Source of the DNA: Gordionus sp. m RMFG-2023
Lineage: Eukaryota; Nematomorpha; Gordioida; Chordodea; Parachordodidae
DNA length: 64,000 nt
Reading direction: 5' to 3'
NCBI RefSeq assembly: GCF_954871325.1
Contig: NC_088775.1
Span: forward strand, 12,749,561 to 12,813,560
Part shown: positions 11,101 through 23,699 of the stretch, piece by piece
Position numbering within the stretch: position 1 is the stretch's first letter
Layout: every line of letters begins with the position of its first letter
Notes under the pieces: generated by a model
Told to the model about the DNA's origin: nothing
What the model saw: the letters and a program-made list of their open reading frames with translations, nothing else
Databases searched by the model: none
Made by a program: the position numbers and the translations under genes

Positions 11101-14100
11101 TCGTATGCCAAACAATATTTACAATATATCCTTTTAATCTCCACCTCCCTGTTTTCTTAATATTTTAATCCATATAATTTTTAACTTTTTTTAAAATGTA
11201 TTTTTTCTTTTTTTAAAAAAAAATTCTTTCCTATCATATAAGCTTTAATATATATTATATACTAAACAGAATGTTAAATTTTTTTTATAAATAAAGAAAT
11301 ATTAAAGATTGACAAGATTGAATATTTTCCAATCAATTTAATTTTTCTTTAAAAACTTTGTCTCAATCGCTATTTTCATCCATGGCATATTTTATAAAAT
11401 TTGATTTTTAAATCAAAAAAATTGTTACTTAATTTTCACCAGCCGGCCGACGTGTTCAACCCCAAATTTTTAATTGACAAAAATATATATTAAACGATTT
11501 TTACAAAGTCAATTAAGTCTTTTTTATAAATTTTAATCGAATAAAAATTACTCTGTTATATTTTTAAGCCTGGACTGATTTTTTTAATGTTAAGTTCGAA
11601 CACTTAATCAACCAAAAGAAAAGTTTTTATCACAACCAATTGGTAAAGATAGAGATCAGTAATTTAAAGTGAAAAAAAACTACTCAGAAATAATGATATT
11701 ATCTAATTTAATTAGACTGCAAATTTTTTTTTTAAAATTTGTTCTTACTTCTTAGTTAACATTGATCAAGTACCAATAAATGACCGATGTCCCAATCAAA
11801 TGAAATATGAATATGTTTGTGAGTAGTAATGAAAAATCGCTCCACTTGAGCCGATTTCTAAAAACGGATAACTCAGTATATTATCCAAAAAATATTACGC
11901 ACACTTGGAGATTTTGCTCATAAATGGCACAAAGGTTTGGGCATCTATTAGGGAAATCTCGAGACTAATGAAAGAAATTTTACGGCTATAAATATTGAGT
12001 TAGCCGTTTTTAAAAATCGACTCAAGTGGAGCGATTTTGCATAACCATTTGTGAGTTAAATATAAAATAATATTGAACTTATCCTCCTCTAACAAAAAAA
12101 ATCCAAGGATAATAATAATCAAATTACATTCTTATTTTTTAAAAAAAAAATATTACATGTTTTAATCGAATTCCTCCCTTAATCTGGTCCATGAGTAAAG
12201 AACGATCCTCCACAACTTTTGGGCCATTCTTTGAGATTTTGTTATCACAACGATTTTTATCTTCATTCGATGTAATATTTTTGCTATTTGTATCCAAATT
12301 CGGGGGACTTTTGCTTTTAACTATATCATTTTTTGCAGGCGTGGGGAGAGGGGGTGGGGGCGGTGGTAGTCCTTGTGTTTTAGCATTATTGGTGTTAATA
12401 ATGCTGCTACTGATTATTTGTGAATTCGGAATAACATTGGGAAGCTTATTAGCCGTATTGCTAGTATTAGGCATTGAAAACTTGGGATGAACTGGTTGAA
12501 CAATGTTATTATTAGATGGATTATAAGCATTATGCAAGTTGAACGCCGCTGTCCGTTCATCGTTTCTATATAGGCTATTGTTGCAAACGTTTTGGTCAAA
12601 AGATCTAAAAAAATCGGAATCACCTTTGTTGCCAAGCGATGATGATAAACCTGTGGGTGTCGAAGTAGGAAGGTTAGATAGTGGAGGGGGTGGAGGAGGG
12701 GGTGGGCCTTTGCCTAAGGTCCCAATCTGAGAGTTGTGATTCGGATATATATTCCTGGATGGTATTGGAGGTGGGGGTAACGCAGAGTTGTAACGAGAAG
12801 ATGTATTACCACCCATATTTACATTGCTGTTGAAAGGAGGGTTGAAATGGTTGTTAGAGAAGTTATTTGGGAGATTCTGGTTGTTGAACCCATTACAGGG
12901 TTGGATAAAGGGTTGAGCAGGAACACGATTTTGGGGTATATGAGGCAATTGTGGAGGACGATTTGAGATCGTGGAATGATTATCAAAGGCTTTATAAGGG
13001 GGGAGATTTGAAAGGCGGAAAATGTAAATATAATGTTTGTAAAAAATAATAAATACAAATAATGGGCGGAGGATAAAATTTACTTTAAGATGTTATATTA
13101 TTACCAAGCAGATATAATCATACAAGCCTCATAATTGAATAATAATATGTTTAAAGGAAGAAAAATAATTGAAGGAGATTAGATAAAAACTAAAGAGTAT
13201 ACAGTTTGGTGAATTGTAATTGTTGTTTGAGAGTATGGCCTCCACACCGCCTTGTCTATCGATAAAATCGTAAATAAATTCGGCCGTTTCCTTGTCCTGT
13301 AAATCTTTTTCCGTTACGCCAGCTTTGTAAAACAAATCCTTGAGTACCGGATCTAGTTTTTCGGTCTTTTGTCAAAATTAATAAATAATAATATAACTAA
13401 TTTTTTACGAATCCCTTAAGGCCGTATTCAAAATGGGGTCCAAAATGATCTAACTGCTGATAGATTTTAAAAATTTATTGATCAATTTTTCTTTATTAAT
13501 ATTAATTTTATCAATAATTCTATTTATGATAATAACCTAAAAATATTGATTTTAATATATAAAAAATTGATCTCATTAACAGATTATTAAAATCGATCAG
13601 CTGTTAAATTGCGTAGGATCAGATCCCACTATGAATGTGGCCTAAATCGTGCAAAACACGTATTAATGGAAAAAGTGTATAAGGATATTATTATATGCGA
13701 GATCTATCACTATATCTCGACCATTTTCAGGTCTCCACCTTCTCCTTCCAAAATCCAATTTAAAATGCTCAGTATATTAAATACCCTTTTTATATTGACC
13801 TAAAAGTGAAGCTCTTGAGTGGTCCCCTTACTTATGAGGTTCTGATTCATATAAGATTTTGTATTATGTTTAAGTTTGAATAAGAATGTAAACATTTAAA
13901 TAAAGTAAGAAGACTCCAATGGTGATTTTAAAAAAAAATTAATATCAGCTTTAATATAAAATTCTTAAAAAAATAAAATTTACTTCTAAGCCTTTGTTAG
14001 GATCCCAGCCAACATGCTGTATGTGCCTATAAATTGTATAGAATGTTTTTAAAATAAAATTAAATATTAGAGAATATCTAAAATAAAAATTCTTATTTTG

Positions 14101-17100
14101 ATTATATTTATTTTATATCTTCCAATGAATCACATTTATTGGTTTAATTTAAAATAAATTGCAACTTCAGTAAGATGAAAAAATAAATATTTTTCAAGGT
14201 AGGCCTGGCCCAGGTTGTAAAATAACATGATTTTAAAAATTGGAACCAAGCTTAATAATATAAATATAAAAAAAATTTTTAATTTATTTTAGGAAATAAA
14301 TTTTAATTATCGAACCAGTCTGAAAAATCATATAATTAGTTATAACATCATTTTTTGCTCCCATTTTTAATTTCCATTTGAAATAATTTTTACGAAATTT
14401 TAAAAATCGAGGTCAGACCGTATAATAAAAAAATCCGGGCTAGACCTAAAAAGCGAAACGGATCGGTTTTGAAGATAAGGAAATTTAATCCGTTTTATGA
14501 TGCCCTTTAAAAAAACTAACTGAAAATTCGTAGGTTGGCCAATGTCGGTTTTTCGCAGTCTCATACTCTTCTTGACCTCTTTCTTTCTCAATTTAGGAAT
14601 TTTCCCTTGGGCGACGCACGAACTTGAACGGTTTATGGCAGAGGAATTTATCAAGGGAATAATGTCTAAGTTTTTTTTCAAATAAATGATTATTTGATTT
14701 ATAATTAATTTACAATAAATATATAAAATAAAAGAGAATTTATAATATTTTTAAAAAAATAATAAAATAAATAGTTTTCTTTATTGACTAGTAAAAAAAA
14801 TTTATTAAAAATGATTTCATTTTGAAAGATTTTTTATAAAATTTGTTTTGAAGATTTTTTTATATTACAATTCATTTGAGATTTAAAGTTTTGTACCAAA
14901 GCTGATTCCTCATAAGTTTGGACATTTATATCTTAATATATTAATTGATTATGAAAAGTAAATCTTCTTTCTTTCCTTCCTTCTTTTTTCTTTTCTTTCA
15001 ATTAGATTTAAAGGTGACCCTGCAATATAATAAAAGGAAATCAATTTTTATACAAAGAAAATAAGATATCTTAATAGTAGTTAAGATTTAAAAAAATATT
15101 TTTCCAAATGTTATAAATTTAAATTTATTTTGAAAGATTAGTGAATAAATTATCGTTATTGTTTGAAAAATAAACGTTTTGTTTAATATATTTAATGCCC
15201 AGCGCAGAAATAAAAAAATTATTATCAAAAAGTATTTAATTTAATATCAAAAATTATTTAATTTTTTATCCAAAATTGTCATTATTCGAAAATTAATAGT
15301 TGGTTTAATTTTTTTTTCTTGCCTTCCATTCAAAAAAATATGCATAATTGGGTATAAAAATAATAATTCTCTACAGCTTTTCTTGTTATATATAAAAAAC
15401 AATATAGTTATCAAGGAAACAATGATGAATGCATTTATTTTAAAGTTTTATAAAAGAAGATAGGGTTAAGAAGAAAAGATGAAGGTTAAAATTAAATAAA
15501 GATACTAGGGTTAAGATTTAAAAAAAGTTCGAGCGATATAAGTTAGGGTCAGAAAGATATTGGCTAGGGTTTATTTATATTTTAAAAAATAAGTTTAATA
15601 AAAATTTTAATGAAAGTCTGATTTGGAAACGTTGAATTTTGATAATGAATTAAACATAATTCTCCAGATCCAGAGTTTAAAATATCATTTTTCTGATTTT
15701 AATAACACTAAATTTTGATAAGGATTTCTGTTTTTTTTCTTCTCCCATAATTTGGAGAAATATCGAAGCACAAATTAATATTTTATTTGGTTAAAATCTT
15801 GATAAATCAGTGAGATTTTCTACGATACAAACAGATGGTAATACTAATATCATTATATTTGAATAAATAATTAAAATACTATCCCTAAAAGATTGGTCTA
15901 AAAAAATTATGAAATGAATGGTACAGAAAAGTATATAAACTTATTCAAAATATTACTAAAAATAAATATACAATGCATTTCCACGTTATCATGTGACCGT
16001 TATTCAATTTTTATAAGCAGGGCAAAAACTAAAGCCACTTTTAATAAATTTAGGAACCAGATTATTAAAAAAATCAAGAATCGGTACTGCCTTTTCAAGG
16101 TTTCAAACTAATTGAGCCTTTTTGGACCGTTAAACTGCGCGCTCAATGTCACGTGATCAAATAAAACCAAATCAAGATATCATATGGCCCTTATTAAAAG
16201 GTTAATATAAATTAATTAACCCTAATAAAAAAATAAACAACCAATCATATTTTGGGCTTAAAAGATTAAACGGAAATTGGTAAAATGGAAATACTTCTTT
16301 ATTATAGAAAATTGTAATTTAATCGAACAAGAGAAAGGGGACATATACATGATAGTTATAAAAATTGGTAACTGAGTAAATAATATGACCAAATATTTTT
16401 TTATAAAAATTGGTAACTGAGTAAATAATATGACCAAATATTTTTTTATAAAAATTGACATACAAATTCAATTTGAACATTAAACAAATTTTTTTAAATA
16501 ACTAGGTGGGTCTCCCCCATAAATTTTATTGGAGATCTTTAAGTCTACTTTTTAATACCTTTTTAAAAACTTTGAATTTAAAATGATTGTTTAATACACT
16601 TTTTGAGAAGATAAGAGAGAGAGGGGGAGGGGAGTGTAGGAAATTTTTTTTATAGCTTAAAATGATATATATGGAAAAAGGCAAATTTCCATAGAGGACG
16701 AGTCCCACGCCCCAAATCCCCTTCACCTAAGCCCTTATTTAGTTTGAGTAAAATAGACAATTTAATGTTTAAAACTAATATTACTCATATTATACCCACT
16801 CGTCTAAAATTAATTAATTGTGCTTCAACTTTTAGGATTTTATTTTATTTTTGAAATTTCTATTAAAAATATTTCCGTTCTGAATAAGGAATAAATATCT
16901 TTTTATGTGGCATACATAATTCAAAAAAAAAGCTTTAATAAAACTAACTTCTCCTGCAAATTATATATTTGTCTAATGGCAACTCTTATTAATTTAGAAA
17001 TTTCTCTTTTTAATTAAAAGTTTGTTTTTTGTCAAATTCTCAATGGTCTGATTTGTAATATTTTCTTTATTTAAATGGTAAGGACTAAAAATTAATTTAT

Positions 17101-18940
17101 AATATAATATTTATAATAATTTACAATATGTGCTAAAAAAAATATGTACATCATAGATATATAAAATTTGATAAATAAAAAATGGATAATTATTTTTATA
17201 TGTATTATAAAAAAAATAAGATTTGCACAAAGTTATGAATATTAAAATTTGAATTATATTAAATTTATTTTAAAAAAAGAATCATACTATTATTGGCTAA
17301 GTCATGCCTGGGTGTAATGATATGGTTAATGGATCCACTTCTTTCAACTAAATTTTATTGAAATATACAATTATATTATTATACACCAGACCAATTATGT
17401 TGATCAGATTAGATAAACAAATTATAATTATCATAATTTAATACAAGGTCAGTGAGACCCAAACCAGCTTGGCCAGCCCAAGATATTTACGTAAAAATTG
17501 TCCTACTAAGTCGGAATATTTTTTTATGAAGGTAGACATAAATTTGTCTAATTATAAGCTTCAAAAAAAATTACATAATCCTGCACCCACCAATAAAAAT
17601 ATTTTGCACAAATTATCTCTGGCTCAGCCTGAAAAAATAAGTTACCCAGCCCAAAGATATTCTGGCCCAACAATGCAAGCCTAGCTATTATATGTCAACT
17701 AGTCATTTGCAAAATCAATTGTTTGGCCAAGCCCATCTGAAGGCCAATTAGAATTTTTTTTAGATCTATACCTGTCCCATCACACAAATTAAAAAAAGTT
17801 TATAGGGAAGAAATCTCAAACTCTAAATATTTATTTTATTAATTTATTTCAATGTTATGTTAAATATTCAGCAATATCTTGGATAATTTAATGAAATATA
17901 TCAAATTAGTTCAATTTATTAGGGCTGGACCTATATTTATGATGTATCATAGCTCTTGATTTGGGCCCCTGAAGAACTCAAATTCCAACTTCTTATTTTA
18001 ATATTCAAATTAAAAATTTTCTAAAGATTACCTACAAAATAAAACCTCTTGTGCATGTTCTAAAAACATAATTATAAGATAATTTTAGAAAGGTTTTATT
18101 GTATGTATAACTTAAAATCTTCCTAAATTTATGAATGAAATGAATTGTTAGTTAATTTAGATACAAAAAATTTATTAAAAAATTTTTACCTTAAGGCCAT
18201 ATAATATTTTTTTAATAATTTTAAAAAATATTAGGATATAACTTTGTGAATTTGAAATTTGTTTCATTTGTCTTTGTCTTAGCTTATTATCAATAGCTTG
18301 CTGAAATCTTTGAGCTTCCCTTTGATCTGCAAAGTTAAGTGCAGCTGGGCACAGCTATTATAAAAAGATTCATAAATGTAATTTTTTTTCAAAGAAAAAA
18401 GTTACTGAAATATTATTTAAAAAAATACAAGATATATTTATAAAATTAATTAATTTACATCTGTATCAAAAGTGTGAAAAAATGGTAGAGGTGTATAATA
18501 TTTGAATTGAATATAAAGTTCTTGTTCCCAAACAGCCATTTGATTCTATTAATATGTAATACATTTTATGAATAGTATTTTTTTAAATATGCATATAAGA
18601 TAGATATACAATAGTAAGAAATTTATGAATATTGCTAATATAAAAAAAAACTTTTAGATCATAAATTCGAATAAAGTAAGATCTTCTGCTATTGTCTTTT
18701 ACAAAACATGCAATTCCACAACATTTTTTAATCCATCCATTATATAAAGGTGGCTCAGCTAGAAAAACTTGCACAACAGCAGTTGCTTGTGTCTAATTGT
18801 AACTATAATATAACTAATAACAGATTGATATATACTGAACATCTTCTTCCCATTATCTTAAATAATTTCAAGTTTTCTTCTTCTGTTAATAATATCGAGG
18901 GAACATTAATAGGAGAGTGTGATTTTTTAGGCGATGGCAT
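8104..18940 (-). CDS. WASL: N-WASP homologue (actin nucleation-promoting factor)
   Basis: Ten exons on the complement: 18836-18940, 18652-18792, 18459-18545, 18243-18354, 14521-14665, 13984-14026, 13203-13365, 12157-12989, 8618-8855, 8104-8156. All phases agree and total 639 codons plus TAA (human N-WASP 505). Domains in order: WH1 (about 12-140; CCGIACFVKDN, RSYFIRIYDLK, WEQELY, FFHTF, ALNFAD); basic/CRIB-GBD (about 165-250; TDIGQPTNFQHIQHVGWDP, then LDPVLKDLF, ETAEFIYDFIDRQGGVEA); proline-rich region with PPPPIP, PPPPPPPP and PPPPPPLP runs; one WH2 (LLMDQIKGGIRLKH, ending at 543); central helix (GVAGALARALQQRAKVIQ); acidic tail ending DEDEWEEE. The family links Cdc42 and PIP2 signals to Arp2/3 branched-actin assembly. 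Start: the ATG at 18940 follows an in-frame TAA with no other Met. Vertebrate N-WASP has two WH2 motifs; only one is seen. Exon 5's 5' boundary is the least certain. Confidence 0.95.
9565..9752. repeat. short inverted-repeat element (MITE-like)
   Basis: The left end has GACTGACGATTTATCGA and the complement of the right end has GACTGACGATTCATTCA. Inner segments also pair: CAGCTGGTGACACGCCATTTT against the complement of AAAATGACGAGCCACCAGTTG. A diverged relative lies at about 63385-63595 (ATCATCTGGTGATATGCCATTTT, AATGAATGAATCG). I could not define the target duplication, so the transposon class is open. Confidence 0.6.
10690..10985 (-). other. coding-like fragment, unrecognised
   Basis: On the minus strand two adjoining frames read as protein-like sequence: NWEYLLLFDDLAAAMDAY then LYRYNPILKMGPLTKA, followed in another frame by YGLFSPTLSKVERLLADN. 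Composition is clearly less AT-rich than the intron around it, and a stop separates the two parts. It is likely a decayed mobile-element or pseudogene piece lying inside the N-WASP intron. I do not recognise the family. Confidence 0.3.
11824..12047. mobile_element. 224-bp hAT-type MITE
   Basis: A perfect 8-bp duplication TTTGTGAG (11816-11823 and 12048-12055) flanks long inverted repeats of roughly 60 bp: left TAGTAATGAAAAATCGCTCC, complement of right TGGTTATGCAAAATCGCTCC, continuing through CACTTGAG and AAAAACGG. Diverged pieces with the same CGATTTnnAAAACGG core occur at about 10400-10440 and 54425-54470. It is inside an N-WASP intron. Confidence 0.82.
13420..13642. mobile_element. 223-bp MITE, PIF/Harbinger-like
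   Basis: Ends GGCCGTATTCAAAATGGGGT (left) and GGCCACATTCATAGTGGGAT (complement of right) lie between TAA repeats (13417-13419, 13643-13645). The 3-bp TWA duplication and G-starting ends suggest PIF/Harbinger. It sits in the N-WASP intron between exons 6 and 7, about 55 bp from the exon 7 acceptor. Confidence 0.7.
16359..16446. repeat. two-copy tandem repeat, 44-bp unit
   Basis: The unit beginning ATAAAAATTGGTAACTGAGT and ending in CCAAATATTTTTTT occurs twice back to back with near identity, indicating a recent local duplication in the N-WASP intron. Confidence 0.85.
16505..16730. repeat. dispersed repeat copy (CCCCATAAATTTTATTG family)
   Basis: CCCCCATAAATTTTATTGGA followed by TCTTTAAGTC is shared with 62089-62130 (CCCCATAAATTTTATTGCAG, TCTTTAAGTC). 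A reverse-oriented relative lies at about 46990-47316. All three have G/C-run flanks, and the two outer copies have a GGCGTA-TCCAGG or GGCATAGCTAGG-like end. This looks like one old transposon family; complete ends were not found here. Confidence 0.5.
18793..18835 (-). other. 43-bp intron in N-WASP
   Basis: GT-AG intron on the complement between the exon ending in GRRCS and the exon beginning TQATAVVQ. Removing it restores the WH1 alignment (human has a continuous CVTMSSAVVQLY here) in phase 0, whereas reading through meets a stop. It is one of the shortest introns in the window. Confidence 0.85.
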
Positions 18941-18983
18941 TTTACTAATTGGTCTCTTTAATTTGAGATTGTTTCGAGTATAA

Positions 18984-20599
18984 ATTTATAAGGCCGAACT
19001 TGGCATGTGAACATGTGACATGTGATTACTTAAAAAGACCGAAATAAAAAGTATTATTCATATTGGTATTTATAAGATCTAAAACATCTTATTATTTTTT
19101 AATTAATCTTTAAAATATTTTTTAAATTAAAGACCTTTACATCCCAAAAAACCATAATCCCTTATATATTATATTTTATTTTATTATCGAGGGAGGACGT
19201 AACCAAGATTTGTTTATAAGGGGGTATAAATTTTTTGAAACCTTCAATTCTTTGACTGACTTTCTAGCAGGTCCTGCTAATATTGAATTATATAAAGAAA
19301 TTATTGTTCATTAAAATATTTGGGGACGTTCATCTTGTCTCTTCGCTCGTCCTATTCGTTTTTTGGCAGAGCATTGTGTACCCTGATAACCTCCGGGATT
19401 AAATATGAAAGTGTTTCATACAGAAGACTTTTAGCATCTTCTATTATATTCCACGCTGATAAAGTACCGAATTTTTTAGTATTATTTCAAAATTTTCCAA
19501 ATATTTTATAGCTGTACGTAGAGTCTTAAATTTACATAAATTATCAAGTTTTTGTCTCAAATGATTTATTATCTATTTTAAATTGAAGTGCATTTATCGT
19601 TATTGGGAGCAAGCTCTCTTTACCATATATCCATCTAAGGGTTTTTTCACGTGCCCATCACCTTATCTCACCTATTTTTTGCAGCCTTCTCAACTTATTT
19701 TGGCCAGAATTATTCTGTTTCACCCTATCCATCCTTTTATCTGATTCACCGACCTGGATTTTATTTGATTTCAATTAATTAAGAACAAAAAATGGTGGCT
19801 AATTTATTTCTACAATAAATCAATATATAAAAATAATATAATAAATTAATCAAAACTTAGCTTTCACTCTACTCAAACGAAAGCGTTTTCACTTCATTTG
19901 AAATAAAGTACAAAGAAAAGAACATGCTATTGATGTATAGCGTCAAGCGATGTTATTGATATTTTATGCATTAAAATATAGTCAACGAAATGACAATTCC
20001 CAAGGAATGTGATATTCAAATCATAGAGATATCATTAAAAATAAATAAAGATAAGAGAAAATAATGTGAACATAATATATTTTTTTCTAATCGGCCTCTC
20101 TTTTGATATTTTCCTCTGATCGGCCTCAAAAATAGACATTTTCTCGTGGCCTCATGGCCAAATTGCCCACCTGATCTTATGGCCAGTCCGCCCCTTCCAT
20201 ATTTTTTTTTAAATAATAAAAATTATCTCTAAATGTAAAAGAATTATTTTTCAGAACATATAATAAATTAAAAACCCTCTCATTTATAACAAATGTATTA
20301 TTATAGTATATTGTCGGGCATAAATATGGCTAATAGAATGTTAACCCTTTTAAATTACATTTAAGAAGATAGCAGGAAATTATCCAAAAGTATGTTTTAA
20401 TTGAAAAATATTACTATATATGATATTAGTCGACATTTAGCAATCTATTTTTATTAGAATAGGTCTATAGTTAAATTATATATTATTATAGCAATATATT
20501 ATTGATAAATCATTGAAAATTGCAATAGATAGCACTCTAAATAATTATACCCTACCCCCAATTTATGACTACCCCCAACACCCTGTTAAAATATATGGA
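18984..20599. other. region upstream of the N-WASP gene
   Basis: Presumed promoter side of the N-WASP gene. No TATA-type element stands out in the AT-rich sequence. It includes a coding-like fragment at 19320-19560. A GGCCTC/ATCGGCCTC-rich patch at about 20095-20200 has no known counterpart. Confidence 0.4.
19320..19560 (-). other. coding-like fragment, unrecognised
   Basis: On the complement, a frame reads LRQKLDNLCKFKTLRTAI and then KYLENFEIILKNSVLYQR. An overlapping frame continues with LSAWNIIEDAKSLLYETL and YLIPEVIRVHNALPKNE. The text is helical and charged, with ordinary amino-acid composition and a frame change between the parts. It could be a pseudogene, a frame-shifted transposon protein, or two exon pieces. 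No family recognised. Confidence 0.3.
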
Positions 20600-20938
20600 T
20601 AAAAATTCGGGTCGGGTCTTTGGAGATATTTTTAAATATATCTAAATTCATCAATTATGTTGAATTTTTTATGTGAAATAAAAATATTTGATTTTATTTA
20701 TAGAAACTAGACAACATATAACATATATCTTATATCTTGAGTAATTATAAAAATTAATTTCTATATTTGAATAAATTCGGGCAGGATCGGCCGTAAATTT
20801 TTCTTAAAAAAATTTGGGTTCAGGCAGAGCGAGCAAAACTTTGTTAAAAAAATTTGGGGCTAAGACCGCGGCAAAACTTTTTTAAAAAAATTCGAGCCGG
20901 GCTGGGCTTAAAAAATTAGGCTCGATGCAGATCACTAA
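20600..20938. mobile_element. truncated hAT MITE
   Basis: It has the same interior as the 1005-1503 element (GTTGAATTTTTTATGTGAAAT, ACAACATATAACATAT, GGGCTGGGC blocks) and the right end GATGCAGATCACTA, complement TAGTGATCTGCATC. The left terminal repeat is missing, so it is a 5'-truncated or eroded copy; no target duplication is visible. Confidence 0.75.
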
Positions 20939-23699
20939 TTCCAATTGTTGCCGTCATTGGGTCCTCTATAGTCGTGGAGTTAAATAGTGTGATTAGAAAA
21001 CAATTTATTTAAAATTTTGTTAAAATAAATAAACATATATTTTGTTTGGAAAACAAATAACTAACACCAAGATACTCATTGAATATTAAATATAAACCAA
21101 TATATTGTCATAATCTTCGTAGAAATAGATAATTGGGCGTTGTATCAGTTTGCACGAGCTAGAGAGTTTTTTAGAGTTATTTGATAAAAAATTTTATACC
21201 AATTTTTAGTGATAAAAATTTTTAGAAATTACCTAAAAAAGAAGTAATTTAAAAAATATATCCTAAAAAAGAAAGTAATTAAAAGAATATCTATATATTT
21301 ATAAGCTGCCTACTCACCTGGATTGTAAAGGCCAGTGAAGCCACTGATTCTAATATTACCGCCATGTGCTCATTTCGCGCAGTATAGAGAGCTTCACGGT
21401 ACAGTGTAAATCAGAACTTGAAATGGGAGAGCCTAGGGAAAGGTAGATACCTGAATTACATGGTACCCATCTATGGAGTGTCAGAATCAATGGCTTTTAG
21501 GGATATATCGCACTATTTTATAATATCAAGTGTAATCAAAGTGGCGTTCAATCTCATTTCAAATTTTATTAATATTACTATTATTAGTCTGGTGATATGA
21601 TATTTCTGGTGCTGAAATAGAGGACTGGAGGGAGGGGGGCTCATAAGAATAAAGTTACCATAATTCTTAATCTTTGGGCGAAAGCGAAAAAATTAAATTA
21701 AATTTATTTTCTCGTTTCTTACTTAGGGGTCTTTGAAAAAATTTTTAAATAGGGTAGGAGCATCTTCGTCGCCACGGCTAAATTATATATAGAGCATATT
21801 GTTTCGGCAACCCATGATGAGAATCTTTCCATTTCAAATTATCTATTGAATTAATGCAACATAACTACTTATACACATTTTGATTATAATAAGTGCTTAT
21901 TTAAATAGTTCAGATATTTAGTAATGTAAAATATACCTGCTTAACAGGCTATCCTCTCTTATAGTAACTAATATTAAATAATGTTTATTTTAATTAATAA
22001 TTAAATTACCTTTTATATTTTAATTATAAAATTATTATTACCAATTATAACTGGTTTCTCCTTTTCTTTCTAAGTTAATTTTCAACCATGTGTAAACTTT
22101 TAAACTAAAAATAAAATAGCCGATGAGGGAAAAGGAAAATTATAATGATTGACATCTAAGTGTTCTCATGTGAACCTGCCGTTACTTATTACTTTTTACA
22201 GAAGATAATAATAAAAAAAAATCATTTTTTTGTATCTCTTTTTATAAAGGAGCGTTTACGCGTATTTTATATAAAATTATGCGTCAGTTTAGTTGTGAGA
22301 AATCTAAACAAAATAATGTTTAAATTTTTTGCTGGAATTTAGGCTAACAATAATATTGTAAGTGTCTAATATAGAAATTAAATATTTTTATCATATATTT
22401 TTAATATTTTTGACATGCAGAAAAGTATTCTGACGTCTACCCTTATTCTATTTTACCCCGGTCTTCCTAAATCTCATTTTTCGATTACATAATATCATAT
22501 TGGATAATATGAAATCATAATTATATTATATAATACAATGTATTATTAATTATATATAAAACAATCGCAAATAATATTTGAATAATAAAACTAAACCTAT
22601 TTTCATAACTTATTAATTTATAATATAATATTACTTAATGAACGTATACATCACTGGCGCCATCTTAAGTAACTATTCATTTAATTAAAAGCTAATTTAA
22701 ATATTTATTTTTTTTCAGTGGAAATGTCTTAATTATTGAATAATAATAAAATTGCAAAAAAAGAAAATTATGATAAAATGTTTACACAAACTCTTATAAT
22801 TAGAAACATTAATTATAAAATAGTGATATATATAAAATATTTTGATAAAATAAAATTCAAGTAAAATTTGATTGGAACGGAAATCCCTTCATTGATAATA
22901 TATATATAAAAATTTTATTACTTTACCTTTTACATTATCGTTATATTATATTATAATTTTAACTTACTATATCAACTATTGTGCTACTTAAACATTATTT
23001 TTTTCCTAAATAATATATTTTAACAAAACATATTATATATATTCATTAAAAAGCTTAATACTATTTTGAAATAATTAAAATCTTTCAAAAAGTTGTAATC
23101 GCAGCCAGGGTTGGTATGATGCCCTATAGGTGTGAGAAGTGTCGGAGGTCCGAAAAATATAAAACTATTTCCATTTTTTCATAGGGAAGGATAGGATATA
23201 CTATTCTATAGATTTTATTTTTTCTATTACCGTGGAGGGAGGAACTTATATCTGGGGCAGATATGACCCATATGTTTTAATGGATAATTTTTTTTTTTTT
23301 AAAAACTCAATTTTATATTTACTTTAATAAAACAATATTTATTATGTATACATTTTATTTAAAAATTAAATCAATTAATATTATATAAATAATTATATAA
23401 CATATATTCAAATATAAATATACTTTTTAAATGTAAATATCCGAAATTAAAAAAGAAAAAGGAAATGAGAAGAAAATAAGAAGTAAAAGTCTAGGGAAAA
23501 AAAACTCTTTGGAAAGAAGACTGCCATTAAAGTTTATGTAGTTCGCGTTAAAGATAACTATGGCAGCCTTTATCGGATGCGAAGTTCTTTAGTGAATTTT
23601 TTTGTAAAATGCTAGGGCGTGTTTACTAAAAATGGTAAGTGTAGTCGATATTATAGATATAAAATACATTATTCAAAATTTTGGAATATTTCCTTAACT
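20939..23699. other. unassigned AT-rich DNA
   Basis: A less AT-rich patch at about 21300-21580 (CACCTGGATTGTAAAGGCCAG..., frame 21418-21600) has no recognisable protein motif. The rest is simple AT-rich sequence. Confidence 0.45.

Larger units (their letters stand above)
8856..12156. other. N-WASP intron 8 content
   Basis: This 3.3-kb intron separates the WH2-containing exon from the central/acidic exons. It holds two inverted-repeat elements (9565-9752 and 11824-12047) and a decayed coding-like fragment at 10690-10985. The rest is AT-rich with pyrimidine tracts at about 9840-10090. No extra WASP exon was found; exon 8 ends in phase 0 and exon 9 begins in phase 0. Confidence 0.6.
14666..18242. 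other. N-WASP intron 4 content
   Basis: This 3.6-kb intron separates the WH1 exons from the CRIB exons. It is AT-rich, with a 44-bp direct repeat near 16359 and a repeat-family fragment at about 16500-16730. A GGCC/GCCCA-rich stretch at about 17440-17770 resembles the GC-block MITEs elsewhere but has no ends I can define. Phase continuity (exon 4 ends in phase 1, exon 5 begins with the remaining two bases) needs no extra exon. Confidence 0.55.

Noticed and set aside
12191-12730. Plus-strand frames with glycine-rich runs (GGGGGG)
   Set aside because: They are the antisense of the proline-rich exon of the N-WASP gene on the minus strand.
18750-18983. 77-codon plus-strand frame
   Set aside because: Antisense shadow of N-WASP exons 1 and 2; the minus strand carries the conserved WH1 sequence.
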